Positions 37,494-49,192 are shown, numbered from the stretch's first letter. The stretch: DNA of 64,000 nucleotides from Noviherbaspirillum massiliense JC206 (GCF_000312045.1 NZ_HE978634.1:2406380-2470379), one strand, 5' to 3'. Notes: generated by a model not told the origin, from the letters alone. Program-made: numbers and translations.

Positions 37494-37899
37494 ATACGCC
37501 AGCGCCATCCACTCTTTGCCGCGGCAACTGGCCAATCCCTCCATTGGCCACATCGCCCGGCCGATGCATTCACGCTCCAACCGCACATCCTCAACTCAAG
37601 GCGGGACTGAACCATGACCTGGCTCAGTCCCCGCGTCAAACTTTTTCAAGCTGAAGTGCTCAATCTGAATTGAAGTGGAACTTCGGCTGGCGTCATGCCG
37701 CTGCTATTGTCGTGGAAAACTTTGTTGTTCTATTGCTCCTTATCATCGGAGCCGCAATTGTTGCCGGACTAATCATTGCGCGAATCATTCGCTGGATGAA
37801 CCTGGACGACTGGGACAGATAAGCTCCCACCAAGGCGGGCTCGAATTTCCTTGCTCTGGGACCTCTGGCAGGGTTTGCAACTGCTGAAGGGTTCCTTTC
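37494..37899. other. Intergenic region (406 bp) with a hairpin and a possible small membrane ORF
   Basis: Contains an inverted repeat GGGACTGA / TCAGTCCC (about 37,602-37,632) with TTTTTC shortly after, a plausible terminator for the SemiSWEET gene, and a short hydrophobic ORF ending at 37,822. Otherwise no feature found. Confidence 0.5.
37712..37822 (+). CDS. Possible very small membrane protein
   Basis: In the frame ending TAA at 37,822 the translation reads ENFVVLLLLIIGAAIVAGL then IIARIIRWMNLDDWDR: one clear membrane helix followed by a basic-amphipathic tail. Start candidates are GTG 37,712 (36 residues) or TTG 37,670 (50 residues); neither has a ribosome binding site and there is no ATG. 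It may be a real small protein or chance; the helix-plus-tail pattern is the only support. Confidence 0.3.
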   Translation: MENFVVLLLLIIGAAIVAGLIIARIIRWMNLDDWDR

Positions 37900-39603
37900 A
37901 TGGCCGATACCGCTTCCGCCGCACCCCGAACCGGTCATCCGAAGATCGCTTCCGCCGTACTGCCGCATGCCCTCGTCACAGTCTTCGTTGCCAATTTCTG
38001 CTTTCTCTATGGTCTGGGCGGACGTCCGCTATTCGATACCAACGAAGGCTTGTACGCGGAAGTCGCACGGGAAATGCTGGAAACCGGCAACTATCTCGTG
38101 CCGCATCTGCTCGGCGTGCCCTACCTCGAAAAGCCCCCGCTACTCTACTGGCTGATGGCGGCCTCGTTCCGGGTGCTTGGCCGCTCCGAGGCAAGCGCCC
38201 GGCTGGCCTGCGCTCTTCCCATGCTATGCCTGACGATGGGATTGCTCGTGTTCCTGGCAAGGCACGGCCGGCCTCGTGCAGGGTGGCTTGCAGCACTGAT
38301 CCTGTCGACAATGCTGCCTGTTGCATTGCTGTCCCATTCCATTCTGTTTGATCCCTTGCTGACCGCATTGCTAAGCGGGTCGCTTCTCGCCTTTCTGCAC
38401 GCCTGTCTGACAGGGAGCCGGAACTGGGTCAGGACCGGCATGGTATTGCTCGCATTCGCGACTCTCGGAAAGGGGTTGGTTGCCGTGATTCTGGCAACAG
38501 GCATCGGCGGATTGTTCATCCTGTTCATGCGCGAGCGGCGGTTCATCCGCATGCTGACGGACCCGGCAGGCCTGCTGCTGTTTGCGCTCGTTGCCGTGCC
38601 ATGGCATGTCGCCGCCAGCTTGCAGCAGCAAGGTTTTGCCTGGTTCTACCTGATCAATGAACATATCCTGCGCTTTCTTGGCTTGCGCGAACCGCATGAT
38701 TACCATTCTGGCCCCGCGTACTACTACATACTGCGCCTGCTTGTCATGCTGCTTCCCTGGGCTCCGCTGCTGGCCTTGTTCTTCCGGCGAAACGGTGCAG
38801 CCGAAAGCAGCGCCGATACGCTACGGAACTTTTGCAAAGCATGGATACTGTTCCCCTTGCTGTTCTTCTCTGCCTCCCAGGCAAAAGCCCATTATTACCT
38901 GATCGTGGTTGCGCCTGCGGTGGCGCTCTGGGCCGGCGTGGAAATCGATTCATGCATGCAAAGGCATGCACACCGGCTGCTGGCCCAATGCCTCGGTGCA
39001 TCGCTGGGCCTGGCCATGCTGGGAACAGGCCTGATCTGGCTGGTACCGCGTCTGGCCTGGTTGTCGCCATCCGAGTCATTGGCTGTCGGCCTGGCGACAT
39101 TGCTGGTCTCCAGCATCGGATGGCATCTGGCAGTGCGCGGGTGTCGCTCGCCCCGGTTCCGGCAGAACTGGCCGGAGCGGATTGTCATCATGGTCGGAAT
39201 ATTGTCAGTGCCGGCCTTGATGGGCGCGTTGACCACGATGCATGCGCGCTCGTCGCGCGACAGCAGCCAGGCCATCGCCCAACTTATCGTGGCCCTGAAC
39301 ATCGGGGATCGGCCCGTCTTTGCCTATCGGGATTTCGAAGACGTTTTTTCTTCACTGCCCTTCTACATGGGAAAACGCATCCGCATCATAGACAGCGCCA
39401 GCAGGGATTTACATTTTGGATGCGAGCACGCTGCTCAGGGAAAGAATGCCTGCCTTTCCATGAGCGAGTTCGCGACACAAAACCTGCAGGATAAGGTCGT
39501 CGTGGTAAGCACGCAGGCACGGCTGGAGCAGTTCCAGCAAAGTACGTCAGAGGTGCACTGGCATCTGCAACAGGCCGGCAGCAGATGGGTCCTGTTCAAT
39601 TAG
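37900..39603 (+). CDS. ArnT/PMT-type glycosyltransferase (family 39)
   Basis: 567-residue membrane protein with about 11-12 helices. The first periplasmic loop carries FDTNEGLYAEVAREMLETG and YLEKPPLLYW, the catalytic-loop signature of polyprenyl-phosphate-sugar transferases such as ArnT. It probably transfers a sugar from a lipid carrier to an envelope acceptor (lipid A, protein or glycan). No arnBCDEF genes are adjacent, so a lipid A aminoarabinose role is not indicated. Starts shortly after CTGAAGGGTTCCTTTC. Acceptor unknown. Confidence 0.85.
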   Translation: MADTASAAPRTGHPKIASAVLPHALVTVFVANFCFLYGLGGRPLFDTNEGLYAEVAREMLETGNYLVPHLLGVPYLEKPPLLYWLMAASFRVLGRSEASARLACALPMLCLTMGLLVFLARHGRPRAGWLAALILSTMLPVALLSHSILFDPLLTALLSGSLLAFLHACLTGSRNWVRTGMVLLAFATLGKGLVAVILATGIGGLFILFMRERRFIRMLTDPAGLLLFALVAVPWHVAASLQQQGFAWFYLINEHILRFLGLREPHDYHSGPAYYYILRLLVMLLPWAPLLALFFRRNGAAESSADTLRNFCKAWILFPLLFFSASQAKAHYYLIVVAPAVALWAGVEIDSCMQRHAHRLLAQCLGASLGLAMLGTGLIWLVPRLAWLSPSESLAVGLATLLVSSIGWHLAVRGCRSPRFRQNWPERIVIMVGILSVPALMGALTTMHARSSRDSSQAIAQLIVALNIGDRPVFAYRDFEDVFSSLPFYMGKRIRIIDSASRDLHFGCEHAAQGKNACLSMSEFATQNLQDKVVVVSTQARLEQFQQSTSEVHWHLQQAGSRWVLFN

Positions 39604-39649
39604 CCGGGGAGCTGTTACGCGACGGTCCGAGTGCTGCCGATCTCCGCCC

Positions 39650-40969
39650 TCACCTGAGTGGATTGAATAACTGATCGCGCAAGGCCGTCATGCACAGTGG
39701 CGGCACCAGCGTTCCGTGATAGGCGGCAAGGTCTACCGGTTTATTTGCGAGATCGGCGGCACTCTGGATGATCGGATCCACGTCGATCGCCTGCACCGTA
39801 ATGCTACGCGCCGCGAAATCGGCCTGGGCCTGCCTGGTGTTGATCGAATAATTGACGGTCGGATCTTGCGAGCCGCCGCACAGGGCCATCCTGGCCCTGG
39901 GATTCCAGCCGAGCAGATCGTTTCTCCTGGCATCGATCACTGTCGGGCTGTTGGGATTAGTCTGGATATCCTGCAGAAAGGCCGGCTGGAACAGCACCGG
40001 CAGGTAATTCGTATCAGCCGGCAGCTTGCCATTTTGAATCGCCGTGGTGAAGGTGAAAGGCCCGGGGAACAGGCTTTCGATGCCAGTGGCAAATGGCTCC
40101 CTGAACACCTGGGTCGGCGTGCTGTAGATATTGCCGTACACTTTTTGCCAGGCAGTGATGAAGAATGGCACGAAGAACTGGCCGTTAACGATTGGCAAGC
40201 TGGCTTCACTGACAATGGACTGTGAAAGATTGTAGGGGCCGGACATGTGGCCGCCGGCCACCAGGTTGAATTCCACCGGATTGTCGCGCTCGATGGCGCG
40301 CTGGGTTGCCATCGATGCATGGCCGCCCTCCGAATAGCCGGCGACCATCACCTTGCCGGATAAGACAACGCCCCTGCCGGTGGCGGCGGCACGGGCAGCG
40401 CGGATCGAATCGATGACCGTGCTTGCTTCGGAATCGGCATGCAGATAGGGATGGAAGGAATACTGCGAACCTGCAAAGCCGAGGTAATCGGTCGCCACGA
40501 CCGCATACCCCTGCGCCGCAAATATCGCAGCCAGCGACAGGGTTTCCGGGTCGACCGGGTTGGCGCTGGCCAGGCTGCGCGCCTTGAAGATATCGGTTCC
40601 CCGCGCATAGGCCAGCAAAGGAAGCGGGCCTGCCGGGCAGGTGGTGCCCGAGGGAAGCAAAAGGACGCCGGTCGCGTTCGTCACTTCATTCGCCCGCGCC
40701 CCGATGGTCTGGTAATCCACGCTGACCAGAGTCACATCGCATTTCGCTGGCCCGCTGAGGAGAAGCAGCCCCGATGACCGTGCCGCATCATCTATGGCGG
40801 CAGTGGAGAGCGTCCGTACCGTGCTCGCGCTCCTGAGGGCGCCGCGCTGCACGCTTGCATTGTTCTGGACGGTAGCGGTTCCGGCCGGAGTGGAATCTCC
40901 ACCACCGCCGCCACAGCTCGCCAGGCCGATTATCGCAAGCATGGCAGCTGCAAATTTGATCCGGTCCAT
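39650..40969 (-). CDS. Lipoprotein of the secretory lipase (LIP) family
   Basis: 439 residues. Lipoprotein signal with lipobox IGLASC (Cys19) followed by a Gly/Ser linker. Alpha/beta hydrolase with nucleophile motif VAGYSEGGHAS, probable acid in CGGSQDPTVNY and His in AAYHGTLVPP, matching the LIP family of extracellular lipases/esterases. Substrate unknown (lipid or polyester). Two palindromes lie 64-93 bp upstream of the start and are likely operator sites. Confidence 0.85.
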   Translation of the reverse strand: MDRIKFAAAMLAIIGLASCGGGGGDSTPAGTATVQNNASVQRGALRSASTVRTLSTAAIDDAARSSGLLLLSGPAKCDVTLVSVDYQTIGARANEVTNATGVLLLPSGTTCPAGPLPLLAYARGTDIFKARSLASANPVDPETLSLAAIFAAQGYAVVATDYLGFAGSQYSFHPYLHADSEASTVIDSIRAARAAATGRGVVLSGKVMVAGYSEGGHASMATQRAIERDNPVEFNLVAGGHMSGPYNLSQSIVSEASLPIVNGQFFVPFFITAWQKVYGNIYSTPTQVFREPFATGIESLFPGPFTFTTAIQNGKLPADTNYLPVLFQPAFLQDIQTNPNSPTVIDARRNDLLGWNPRARMALCGGSQDPTVNYSINTRQAQADFAARSITVQAIDVDPIIQSAADLANKPVDLAAYHGTLVPPLCMTALRDQLFNPLR

Positions 40970-41032
40970 GTCGTCTCCTCTTGAAATCCATTTTTTGAAA
41001 TTAAAAGAATGCCTTTTTATCGGCTTGACAAG

Positions 41033-41045
41033 TTAGGGAGCCTAA
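41033..41045. promoter_or_regulatory. Inverted repeat TTAGG-GAG-CCTAA upstream of the lipase
   Basis: Short palindrome of the size and spacing used by MarR/TetR-like dimers, 64 bp upstream of the lipase start. No regulator gene lies next to it, so the binder is unknown. Confidence 0.4.
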
Positions 41046-41046
41046 A

Positions 41047-41062
41047 CGGCAACTAGTTGCCG
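41047..41062. promoter_or_regulatory. Perfect 16-bp palindrome upstream of the lipase
   Basis: CGGCAACTAGTTGCCG is self-complementary over all 16 bases and sits one base beyond the TTAGG palindrome. Candidate operator; could also form an RNA hairpin of 7-8 bp at the 5' end of a long leader. Confidence 0.4.
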
Positions 41063-41133
41063 GATTTGCGCGGCATCAAAGCATGACGCGCATAGCCGCC
41101 GTGCAGGCAGCCATGGCGAAGAAAGAACTCGGG

Positions 41134-42171
41134 CTATTGGCCTCTCTTGAGCAGGCGCGAAAGTATGCCTGCGGAATCATGCGCCGCACGGCGCAGACGG
41201 TCATTGACGCCCTGCCAGGCGCCTTCGGCAGGAAGCGTTTCGACCAGGATGACGTCCGCCCCGGCTGCATCCATCGCGCGCAGTGCGGCATACAGGCCAT
41301 GCGCATAGCCGGCGGGCGATTGTGGCAGCGATAACTGCGCCGCCGCTTCGGCCTGGGCGGGAGCGAGGCGGCCGATGATGGCGGCACGCTGCCCGGCAGT
41401 GGCGAGCTGGCGCACCGTGGCAGGCAGTTGCTCGAGTGTGACCAGGGCCACCGGCGTGCGGGGAGCATAGTGTGCATCCAGCGTGCCGGATGCGCGCGGC
41501 GCCGCTGCATCCGGCAGCCTCGGCGCGGCACCGATCACATCGGCAATTTCCTTCACGCCGATGTGCCCGGGGCGCAGCAGCACCGGACCGTGCGTCGCGA
41601 TCCGCGACAGGTCGATGATGGTCGATTCGATGCCGACTTCGCTCTGTCCTCCATCGAGCACGCAGGCCAACGGGCTGCCGGGTCCGGTGCCGAATTCATC
41701 GCGCACGTGCTGGGCTGTCGTTGGACTGACGTGGCCGAACTTGTTGGCGGAAGGCGCGGCCACGCCACCCTTTCCATTCTTGAAGGCGCCGAGCAAGGCT
41801 CGGGCTACCGGATGCGAAGGACAGCGCAGGCCGATCGAATCCTGTCCGCCCGACACGGAGTCAGGAATATGCTGCGCGCGCTTGAGGATCAGCGTCAGTG
41901 GGCCGGGCCAGAAGGCCTCGATCAGTTGTCGTGCTTCCTGCGGAATCGATTGCGCCCAATAGGCGATGTCGGCGCCGGGCGCGAGATGCACGATCACGGG
42001 GTGGTTGGAAGGACGTCCCTTGGCCGCATAGATCCTGGCGACCGCCGCCGGATTTTCCGCGTCCGCGCCCAATCCGTACACCGTCTCGGTCGGGAATGCG
42101 ACCAGCTCGCCCTGCTCCAGCAGGCGTGCCGCCGCCTGGATGGCGGGCAAGTCGAGGTTCAGTTCCGGCAT
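41134..42171 (-). CDS. L-threonylcarbamoyladenylate synthase (Sua5 type)
   Basis: First step of t6A37 tRNA synthesis: makes threonylcarbamoyl-AMP from threonine, bicarbonate and ATP. From the ATG at 42,171 it has 345 residues: YrdC domain (LVAFPTETVYGLGADA, AKGRPSNHPVIVH, PSANKFGHVSPTTAQHV) plus the C-terminal Sua5 domain (LDAHYAPRTPVAL linker onward). The extra domain separates it from short TsaC. The ORF extends upstream into purK without homology-like sequence. Last gene of the pur cluster. Confidence 0.93.
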   Translation of the reverse strand: MPELNLDLPAIQAAARLLEQGELVAFPTETVYGLGADAENPAAVARIYAAKGRPSNHPVIVHLAPGADIAYWAQSIPQEARQLIEAFWPGPLTLILKRAQHIPDSVSGGQDSIGLRCPSHPVARALLGAFKNGKGGVAAPSANKFGHVSPTTAQHVRDEFGTGPGSPLACVLDGGQSEVGIESTIIDLSRIATHGPVLLRPGHIGVKEIADVIGAAPRLPDAAAPRASGTLDAHYAPRTPVALVTLEQLPATVRQLATAGQRAAIIGRLAPAQAEAAAQLSLPQSPAGYAHGLYAALRAMDAAGADVILVETLPAEGAWQGVNDRLRRAAHDSAGILSRLLKRGQ

Positions 42172-42187
42172 GGCAGGTTCGATGGCC

Positions 42188-43381
42188 TCACAAGGCAATG
42201 CCGAGGATGGCACAGGCCGCATGCAGGCTGGCTTGCGCCTGTTCCAGGGTGGGCGCGACGAAGGTGACATGGCCCATCTTGCGGCCGCGCCGCGGGTCGT
42301 CCTTGCCGTACAGGTGCAGGTTTGCGCCGGGCAGCGCCAGCACCTTGTTCCAGGCCGGCTCACGCGCCTTGTCGGAATCGCCGTCGAACCAGATGTCGCC
42401 GAGGATATTGAGCATGACCGCCGGCGAATGCTGGCGCACGTCGCCCAAAGGCAGCCGCGCCATGGCCCGCACCTGCTGGGCGAACTGGCTGGTCACGCAG
42501 GCGTCGATGGTGTAATGCCCGCTGTTGTGCGGACGCGGCGCCATTTCGTTGACCACGAGAGAGCCGTCCTGCAGGACGAAGAATTCGATGCAGAGCACGC
42601 CGACGTATTCCATCCGGGCGATGACGGCCAGCGCCGCATCCTGGGCCTTGTGTGCGCATTCTGCGGAAACGTTTGGCCCGGGCACGGTCGTGGTGAACAG
42701 GATGCCGTCGCGGTGGACGTTTTCGGCAATCGGATACACCACCGACTGTCCGTCGGCGCCACGTGCAGCCAGCACCGAGATTTCATAGGCCAGCGGCAGC
42801 ATCTTTTCCAGTACGCAGGCGACACCTTTCATGGCAGCAAACGCAGCACGCGCCTCTTCCCGCGTGCGCACCCGCACTTGTCCCTTGCCGTCATAGCCAA
42901 GGCGCGCCGTTTTCAGAATGCCCGGCAACAAGTCGTCCGGAATGGCTTCGATATCCGCTTCCGAGGCGATCACCTTGTGCGGCGCCGGCAGCACGCCGGA
43001 GGTCGCCGCGCATTCGGTGAAGAACCGCTTTTCCAGCATGCGGTCCTGTGCGATCGACACGCAATTGGCCGAGGGCGCAACGAAACTGCGCTCGGCCAGG
43101 AAGGCAAGGCTTTGCGCCGGAACGTTTTCGAATTCGGTGGTGACTGCCGCGCATTGCAAGGCAAGCTCGTCGAGCGCCGCTTCATCGGTATAAGCGGCGC
43201 TCAGCAAATGGTCAGCCGCATGGCCCGCCGGGCAATCGCGCGCCGGCTCCAGCACGGCGACCTTGTAACCCATGGCCTGTGCGGCATGGGCAAACATGCG
43301 GCCGAGCTGGCCGCCGCCCATCACGCCGAGCCAGGTCGGCGGCACTGCGGAGGGTATGGAGGAAGACCGCTTCTCGCTCAT
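42188..43381 (-). CDS. purK: N5-carboxyaminoimidazole ribonucleotide synthase
   Basis: ATP-grasp enzyme that carboxylates AIR in purine synthesis. 397 residues; [16 protein letters not shown] at the N-terminus, ATP-grasp segments [14 protein letters not shown] and [33 protein letters not shown] are diagnostic. Starts inside the purE stop (4-bp overlap), so the product goes straight to PurE. Confidence 0.97.
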   Translation of the reverse strand: MSEKRSSSIPSAVPPTWLGVMGGGQLGRMFAHAAQAMGYKVAVLEPARDCPAGHAADHLLSAAYTDEAALDELALQCAAVTTEFENVPAQSLAFLAERSFVAPSANCVSIAQDRMLEKRFFTECAATSGVLPAPHKVIASEADIEAIPDDLLPGILKTARLGYDGKGQVRVRTREEARAAFAAMKGVACVLEKMLPLAYEISVLAARGADGQSVVYPIAENVHRDGILFTTTVPGPNVSAECAHKAQDAALAVIARMEYVGVLCIEFFVLQDGSLVVNEMAPRPHNSGHYTIDACVTSQFAQQVRAMARLPLGDVRQHSPAVMLNILGDIWFDGDSDKAREPAWNKVLALPGANLHLYGKDDPRRGRKMGHVTFVAPTLEQAQASLHAACAILGIAL

Positions 43382-43884
43382 GCCGGCAAACTCATTGCGA
43401 GGGCCGCCTCGGTCTGGCGGGCTCGGAAATCCTGCAGGCGCGCCGCCAACACGTCGTCGGTGGCGGCCAGCATGGCAATCGCGGTCAATGCCGCATTCGC
43501 CGCACCCGCTTCGCCGATCGCAAAGGTGGAGACCGGTATGCCCTTGGGCATCTGCACGATCGACAGCAGCGAGTCTTCGCCGCGCAGGTATTTCGACGGC
43601 ACCGGCACGCCCAGCACCGGGACGATGGTTTTCGCCGCCAGCATGCCCGGCAGGTGAGCCGCGCCGCCGGCGCCGGCGATAATGGCACGCAAGCCGCGCT
43701 GGCGCGCCGATTCCGCATAGGCGAACATCTGGTCCGGCATGCGGTGCGCCGAAATCACCTTGGCCTCGTACGGGACGCCGAAATCCTTCAGCATCGCGAC
43801 TGCATGCTGCATCACTTCCCAGTCAGACGAGGAACCCATCACCACGCCTACCAGGGGCGTGCCTGCAAGCGCTTGCTCTGCCAT
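43378..43884 (-). CDS. purE: N5-carboxyaminoimidazole ribonucleotide mutase
   Basis: Class I PurE that rearranges N5-CAIR to CAIR. 168 residues; phosphate-binding motif [23 protein letters not shown] with the catalytic His, and [16 protein letters not shown] are conserved. Starts one base after purC and overlaps purK by four bases. Confidence 0.97.
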   Translation of the reverse strand: MAEQALAGTPLVGVVMGSSSDWEVMQHAVAMLKDFGVPYEAKVISAHRMPDQMFAYAESARQRGLRAIIAGAGGAAHLPGMLAAKTIVPVLGVPVPSKYLRGEDSLLSIVQMPKGIPVSTFAIGEAGAANAALTAIAMLAATDDVLAARLQDFRARQTEAALAMSLPA

Positions 43885-43885
43885 G

Positions 43886-44782
43886 TCAGTCCTTCAGGTC
43901 CTTGCCCGTCAGGCGCGTCAGCGCTTCGCGGTATTTCGCGCCGGTCTTTTCAATCACGTCGGGCGGCAAGGCCGGAGCCGGGGCGGTCTTGTTCCAGCCG
44001 GTCACGGTTTCGAGATAATCGCGCACGAACTGCTTGTCGAACGACGGTGGCGACATGCCGGGCGCATAGGAATCGGCCGGCCAGAAGCGCGAGGAATCGG
44101 CGGTCAGCACCTCATCCATCAGATGCAGGGTGCCCTGCTCGTCCAGTCCGAATTCGAACTTGGTGTCGGCGATGATGATGCCGCGCGTAGCCGCATAATC
44201 AGCCGCGGTCTGGTACAGCTTGATGCTGACGTCGCGGATCTTGGCTGCCAGTTCCTTGCCGATGCGTTTTTCCATCTCGGCGAAGCTGATGTTTTCATCA
44301 TGTTCGCCAAGATCAGCCTTCGCTGCCGGCGTGAAGATCGGCTGTTCCAGCTTGTCGGCCTGGCGCAGGCCCGGCGGCAGGGCAATGCCGCAAATCGTGC
44401 CGGTCGCCTGATAATCCTTCCAGCCGGAGCCGCTGATATAGCCGCGTACCACTGCTTCCACCAGGATAGGCTTGAGCCGCTTGGCCACAACTGCCCGCTC
44501 CCTCACCTGCTCCACTTCGTCCGGCTGCACCACCGATTCCGGCGCGATGCCGGTCAAGTGGTTGGGCACGATGCCGGCGAGCTTCTCGAACCAGAAATCC
44601 GACATCTGGTTCAGGACCTTGCCCTTGCCGGGGATCGGCTCATTCATGACGACATCGAAGGCGGACAGGCGGTCGGTCGTCACGATCAGGATCTTGTCGT
44701 CGCCGACGGCATAGTTGTCGCGCACCTTGCCGCGTCCAAGCAGCGGGAGGGAACGGATGGTGGATTGGTAGAGGCTGTTCAT
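43886..44782 (-). CDS. purC: Phosphoribosylaminoimidazole-succinocarboxamide synthase
   Basis: SAICAR synthase. 298 residues: [30 protein letters not shown] is the longer-form PurC start (SAICAR synthase of eukaryote/betaproteobacterial type), with [14 protein letters not shown] and [10 protein letters not shown]. First gene of purC-purE-purK. A terminator-like hairpin with a T run lies between its ribosome binding site and the upstream fba gene. Confidence 0.96.
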   Translation of the reverse strand: MNSLYQSTIRSLPLLGRGKVRDNYAVGDDKILIVTTDRLSAFDVVMNEPIPGKGKVLNQMSDFWFEKLAGIVPNHLTGIAPESVVQPDEVEQVRERAVVAKRLKPILVEAVVRGYISGSGWKDYQATGTICGIALPPGLRQADKLEQPIFTPAAKADLGEHDENISFAEMEKRIGKELAAKIRDVSIKLYQTAADYAATRGIIIADTKFEFGLDEQGTLHLMDEVLTADSSRFWPADSYAPGMSPPSFDKQFVRDYLETVTGWNKTAPAPALPPDVIEKTGAKYREALTRLTGKDLKD

Positions 44783-44791
44783 GAAGTTTCC

Positions 44792-44831
44792 AAAAAAGCC
44801 AAACCGGCGGGTGTCTCGACACGCCGCCGGT
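44792..44831 (-). terminator. Terminator/attenuator in the purC leader
   Basis: On the minus strand a 12-bp stem with one bulged base (8 bp ACCGGCGG/CCGCCGGT plus GTGT/ACAC, loop of 4) is followed by GGCTTTTTT. It lies 10 bp upstream of the purC start, so transcripts from fba or a purC promoter would be cut before purC unless antitermination occurs. Confidence 0.7.
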
Positions 44832-44879
44832 CAGTTTAGTGCCGGCCGATATTTCTGCCGGACTTATCTGGGATGGTGA

Positions 44880-44899
44880 ATTCCCGCTTGCACGGGAAT
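44880..44899. repeat. Palindrome in the fba-purC gap
   Basis: ATTCCCG-CTTGCA-CGGGAAT followed by GACA; this 'TCCCGC...GGGAATGAC' pattern recurs in intergenic DNA of many betaproteobacteria and acts as a REP-like element or terminator. Only one copy was noticed here. Confidence 0.5.
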
Positions 44900-44938
44900 G
44901 ACAGGCCTGAATGCGATCAAGTTTCCTAGCCCGTGATT

Positions 44939-46003
44939 TTACTGCACGATCTGCGCAAGCTCACCTTTTTTGTACTTTTCCGCCATTTTTTCCAGCGGAA
45001 TCGCCTTGATCTTGCCGGCCTGGCCTTCGCAGCCGAAGGCGAGGTAGCGCGACTTGCAGACCTGCTTCGCGGCTTCACGCGCCGGTTTCAGGTATTCGCG
45101 CGGGTCGAACTTCGACGGGTTCTCGGCGAAGAAGCGGCGAATCGCAGCCGTCATCGCGAGGCGGATGTCGGTGTCGATATTGATCTTGCGCACGCCATGC
45201 TTGATGCCTTCCTGGATCTCTTCCACCGGCACGCCATAGGTTTCCTTCATGTCGCCGCCGAATTGGCGGATCTCGGCCAGCAATTCCTGCGGCACCGACG
45301 ACGAACCATGCATCACCAGATGGGTGTTCGGGATGCGCGCGTGGATTTCCTTGATGCGCTCGATGGCGAGGATGTCACCGGTCGGCTTGCGCGAGAACTT
45401 GTAGGCGCCGTGCGAGGTGCCGATGGCGATCGCCAGCGCGTCGCACTGCGTCTGCTTGACGAAGTCGGCGGCCTGGTTGACGTCGGTCAGCAGCTGTTCG
45501 CGGGTCATGGTGCCTTCCGCGCCGTGGCCGTCTTCCTTGTCGCCCTTCATGGTTTCGAGCGAACCGAGCACGCCGAGTTCGGCTTCAACCGTCACGCCGA
45601 TCGCATGCGAGAACTCGACCACCTTGCGCGAAACTTCGACGTTGTATTCATAGCTCGCCACCGACTTGCCGTCTTCCTGCAGCGAGCCGTCCATCATCAC
45701 CGAGGTGAAGCCGGACTTGATCGCGGCCATGCAGACGGCTGGCGACTGGCCATGGTCCTGGTGCATCACCACCGGAATGTGCGGGTAAGCCTCGACTGCC
45801 GCCTCGATCAGATGGCGCAGGAACGCTTCGCCGGCGTATTTGCGGGCGCCTGCCGACGCCTGCATGATGACCGGAGCCCCGACCTCGTCGGCCGCCTGCA
45901 TGATGGCTGTCACCTGCTCCAGGTTGTTGACGTTGAATGCCGGCAAGCCGTAGCCGTTTTCGGCGGCATGATCCAGCAGTTGGCGCATAGATACGAGAGG
46001 CAT
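44939..46003 (-). CDS. fba: Fructose-bisphosphate aldolase, class II (CBB type)
   Basis: Zinc-dependent aldolase. Start at ATG 46,003 with GGAG seven bases upstream; 354 residues. [20 protein letters not shown] contains zinc ligands, [11 protein letters not shown] follows, and [27 protein letters not shown] and [11 protein letters not shown] are the substrate-binding motifs. The length and motifs fit the Calvin-cycle-type class IIA subgroup used for glycolysis/gluconeogenesis in this lineage. Confidence 0.97.
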   Translation of the reverse strand: MPLVSMRQLLDHAAENGYGLPAFNVNNLEQVTAIMQAADEVGAPVIMQASAGARKYAGEAFLRHLIEAAVEAYPHIPVVMHQDHGQSPAVCMAAIKSGFTSVMMDGSLQEDGKSVASYEYNVEVSRKVVEFSHAIGVTVEAELGVLGSLETMKGDKEDGHGAEGTMTREQLLTDVNQAADFVKQTQCDALAIAIGTSHGAYKFSRKPTGDILAIERIKEIHARIPNTHLVMHGSSSVPQELLAEIRQFGGDMKETYGVPVEEIQEGIKHGVRKINIDTDIRLAMTAAIRRFFAENPSKFDPREYLKPAREAAKQVCKSRYLAFGCEGQAGKIKAIPLEKMAEKYKKGELAQIVQ

Positions 46004-46079
46004 GATGATTCTCCAAAACAATAAAAATAACGGTGCGGCAGTATGAAATGAAGCATAACGGATACCTGCCGCTGCATAT

Positions 46080-47513
46080 TCAATGGTCGCCGACCTTCAT
46101 GATCTTGAGGGCATTCGTTCCACCAACCTGCCCCATCGGTTCGCCCCAGGTGAGCACAATCATGTCACCTTTTTGCACGACACCTTTAGCCAAGAGCAAA
46201 TCCTCTGCTGCTTTCAGCACCGCCTCCCGGTCGGTGGAATGCGGCAGTTCGAAAGTGGTTACGTTGCGATAAAGGGCGGCCTTGCGCTGCGTGCCCAGCA
46301 TTGGCGTCATCGCATAAATCGGAATGTCGATGTTGTGGCGGCTCATCCAGAGCGCGGTCGAACCGGATTCGGTCAGCGCAACGATTGCCTTGACCCGCAG
46401 GTGGTAGGCGGTGAACAGCGCGCCGTAGGCGATCGACTGGTCGATGCGGGTGAACATGACATTGAGGAAATCGGCGTCGAGCTTGTACGCGTCCGACTTT
46501 TCCGCCTCGATGCAGATCGCCGCCATCGCTTCCACGGTTTCGACCGGATATTTGCCGGAGGCGGTCTCGGCCGAGGTCATCACCGCATCGGTGCCGTCGA
46601 GCACCGCATTCGCGACGTCCGACACTTCCGCGCGGGTCGGCACCGGGTTGACGATCATCGATTCCATCATCTGGGTAGCCGTGATCGCCAGCTTGTTGGA
46701 GGCGCGTGCCATCCTGATCATGCGCTTCTGCAGCGCGGGCACCGCCGCGTTGCCGACTTCCACTGCGAGGTCGCCACGCGCCACCATGATGCCGTCGGAT
46801 GCGTCCAGGATTTCCTGCAGCACCGGAATGGCTTCGGCGCGTTCGACCTTGGCGATCATCTGCGGCTTGTGCTTGTGCGCCTCGCCGGCGATGTTCGCAA
46901 GCTGGCGCGCCATGATCATGTCGGTGGCGCTCTTCGGGAAGGACACCGCGACGTAATCCGCCTGGAAGCTCATCGCCGTCCGGATGTCTTCCATGTCCTT
47001 GGCCGTCAGCGCCGGCGCCGAGAGGCCGCCACCCAGCCGGTTGATGCCCTTGTTGTTGGACAGTTCGCCACCGATCTTCACCGTGGTATGGATGGCGCTG
47101 CCGACCACCTTGTCCACTGCGAGGACGATCAGGCCGTCGTTCAAAAGAAGAATATCGCCTGCCTTCAGGTCGCGCGGCAGCTCCTTGTAATCCAGTCCGA
47201 CCTGCGCCTGGTTGCCGAGCTCGCAGGCGGCATCGAGAATGAACTTGCTGCCGTTCTGGAGATTGATCTTGCCGTTTTCAAATTTGCCGATGCGGATCTT
47301 CGGCCCCTGCAGGTCAGCCATGATCGCCACTTCCCGTCCGCACTCGGCGGCGACTTCGCGCACCAGTGCAGCGCGATCGATATGGTCTTGCGCCTTGCCG
47401 TGCGAAAAGTTGAGCCGGACCACGTTGACGCCTGCCTGAATCATTCTGGTCAGCGTCTCGCGGTCACTGGAAGCGGGACCGATGGTTGCGACTATCTTGG
47501 TAGCCCTGGGCAT
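46080..47513 (-). CDS. pyk: Pyruvate kinase
   Basis: Converts PEP and ADP to pyruvate and ATP. Start at ATG 47,513 behind AAGGA; the ATG six codons upstream has no binding site. 477 residues: [34 protein letters not shown], the catalytic [12 protein letters not shown] and TATQMMESM (Lys/Thr substrate site), and a C-terminal allosteric domain starting [12 protein letters not shown]. Between pgk and fba. Confidence 0.96.
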   Translation of the reverse strand: MPRATKIVATIGPASSDRETLTRMIQAGVNVVRLNFSHGKAQDHIDRAALVREVAAECGREVAIMADLQGPKIRIGKFENGKINLQNGSKFILDAACELGNQAQVGLDYKELPRDLKAGDILLLNDGLIVLAVDKVVGSAIHTTVKIGGELSNNKGINRLGGGLSAPALTAKDMEDIRTAMSFQADYVAVSFPKSATDMIMARQLANIAGEAHKHKPQMIAKVERAEAIPVLQEILDASDGIMVARGDLAVEVGNAAVPALQKRMIRMARASNKLAITATQMMESMIVNPVPTRAEVSDVANAVLDGTDAVMTSAETASGKYPVETVEAMAAICIEAEKSDAYKLDADFLNVMFTRIDQSIAYGALFTAYHLRVKAIVALTESGSTALWMSRHNIDIPIYAMTPMLGTQRKAALYRNVTTFELPHSTDREAVLKAAEDLLLAKGVVQKGDMIVLTWGEPMGQVGGTNALKIMKVGDH

Positions 47514-47591
47514 AGATGAAAGATCCTTCATTTACAAGCGGGATAGGCGGAAGCGCTCATGCTCCCGCCGCAGGAAAAGCCCGGCATATTG

Positions 47592-48782
<1,191 letters not shown>

Positions 48783-48868
48783 GGGTGACAGACAATATTG
48801 GAAGGATGGAAAGTGCGTTATTTTACCCCAGCGACCCAGGCGGAAACACGGTTTTGCATGCCAAAGTA

Positions 48869-49192
48869 CTACCAGATCAAACGCAGCACGGTAAACAGCG
48901 CCATGCCCGTCACGATCGTGCCAAGCAAATGCCGCGTCAGCAGGAAAAATGCCGCCGCGCCGATGCCTGCCACAAGCTTCGGATTCGTCCAGGACAGGCT
49001 GAGCGCGCTGCCATCCAGGACCAGATCGGGCACCACGATCGCGGCCATTGCCGCGGCCGGCGCATAGCGCAATGCATGCTGGAGCCTGGGCGGCAATTTG
49101 ACCGCATTACCGGTAAAGAAGAAGGAACTGCGCGTCAGGATGGTCGCGACCGTCATCAGGGCAATGGTGAGCCAGGTATCGAAGGCATTCAT
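48869..49192 (-). CDS. azlD: AzlD-like branched-chain amino acid exporter subunit
   Basis: 107 residues, four hydrophobic stretches; [14 protein letters not shown]-like N-terminus ([20 protein letters not shown]), [17 protein letters not shown] and the C-terminal [11 protein letters not shown] fit AzlD. AzlC/AzlD pairs export branched-chain amino acids. Starts inside azlC with a 4-bp overlap. Confidence 0.93.
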   Translation of the reverse strand: MNAFDTWLTIALMTVATILTRSSFFFTGNAVKLPPRLQHALRYAPAAAMAAIVVPDLVLDGSALSLSWTNPKLVAGIGAAAFFLLTRHLLGTIVTGMALFTVLRLIW

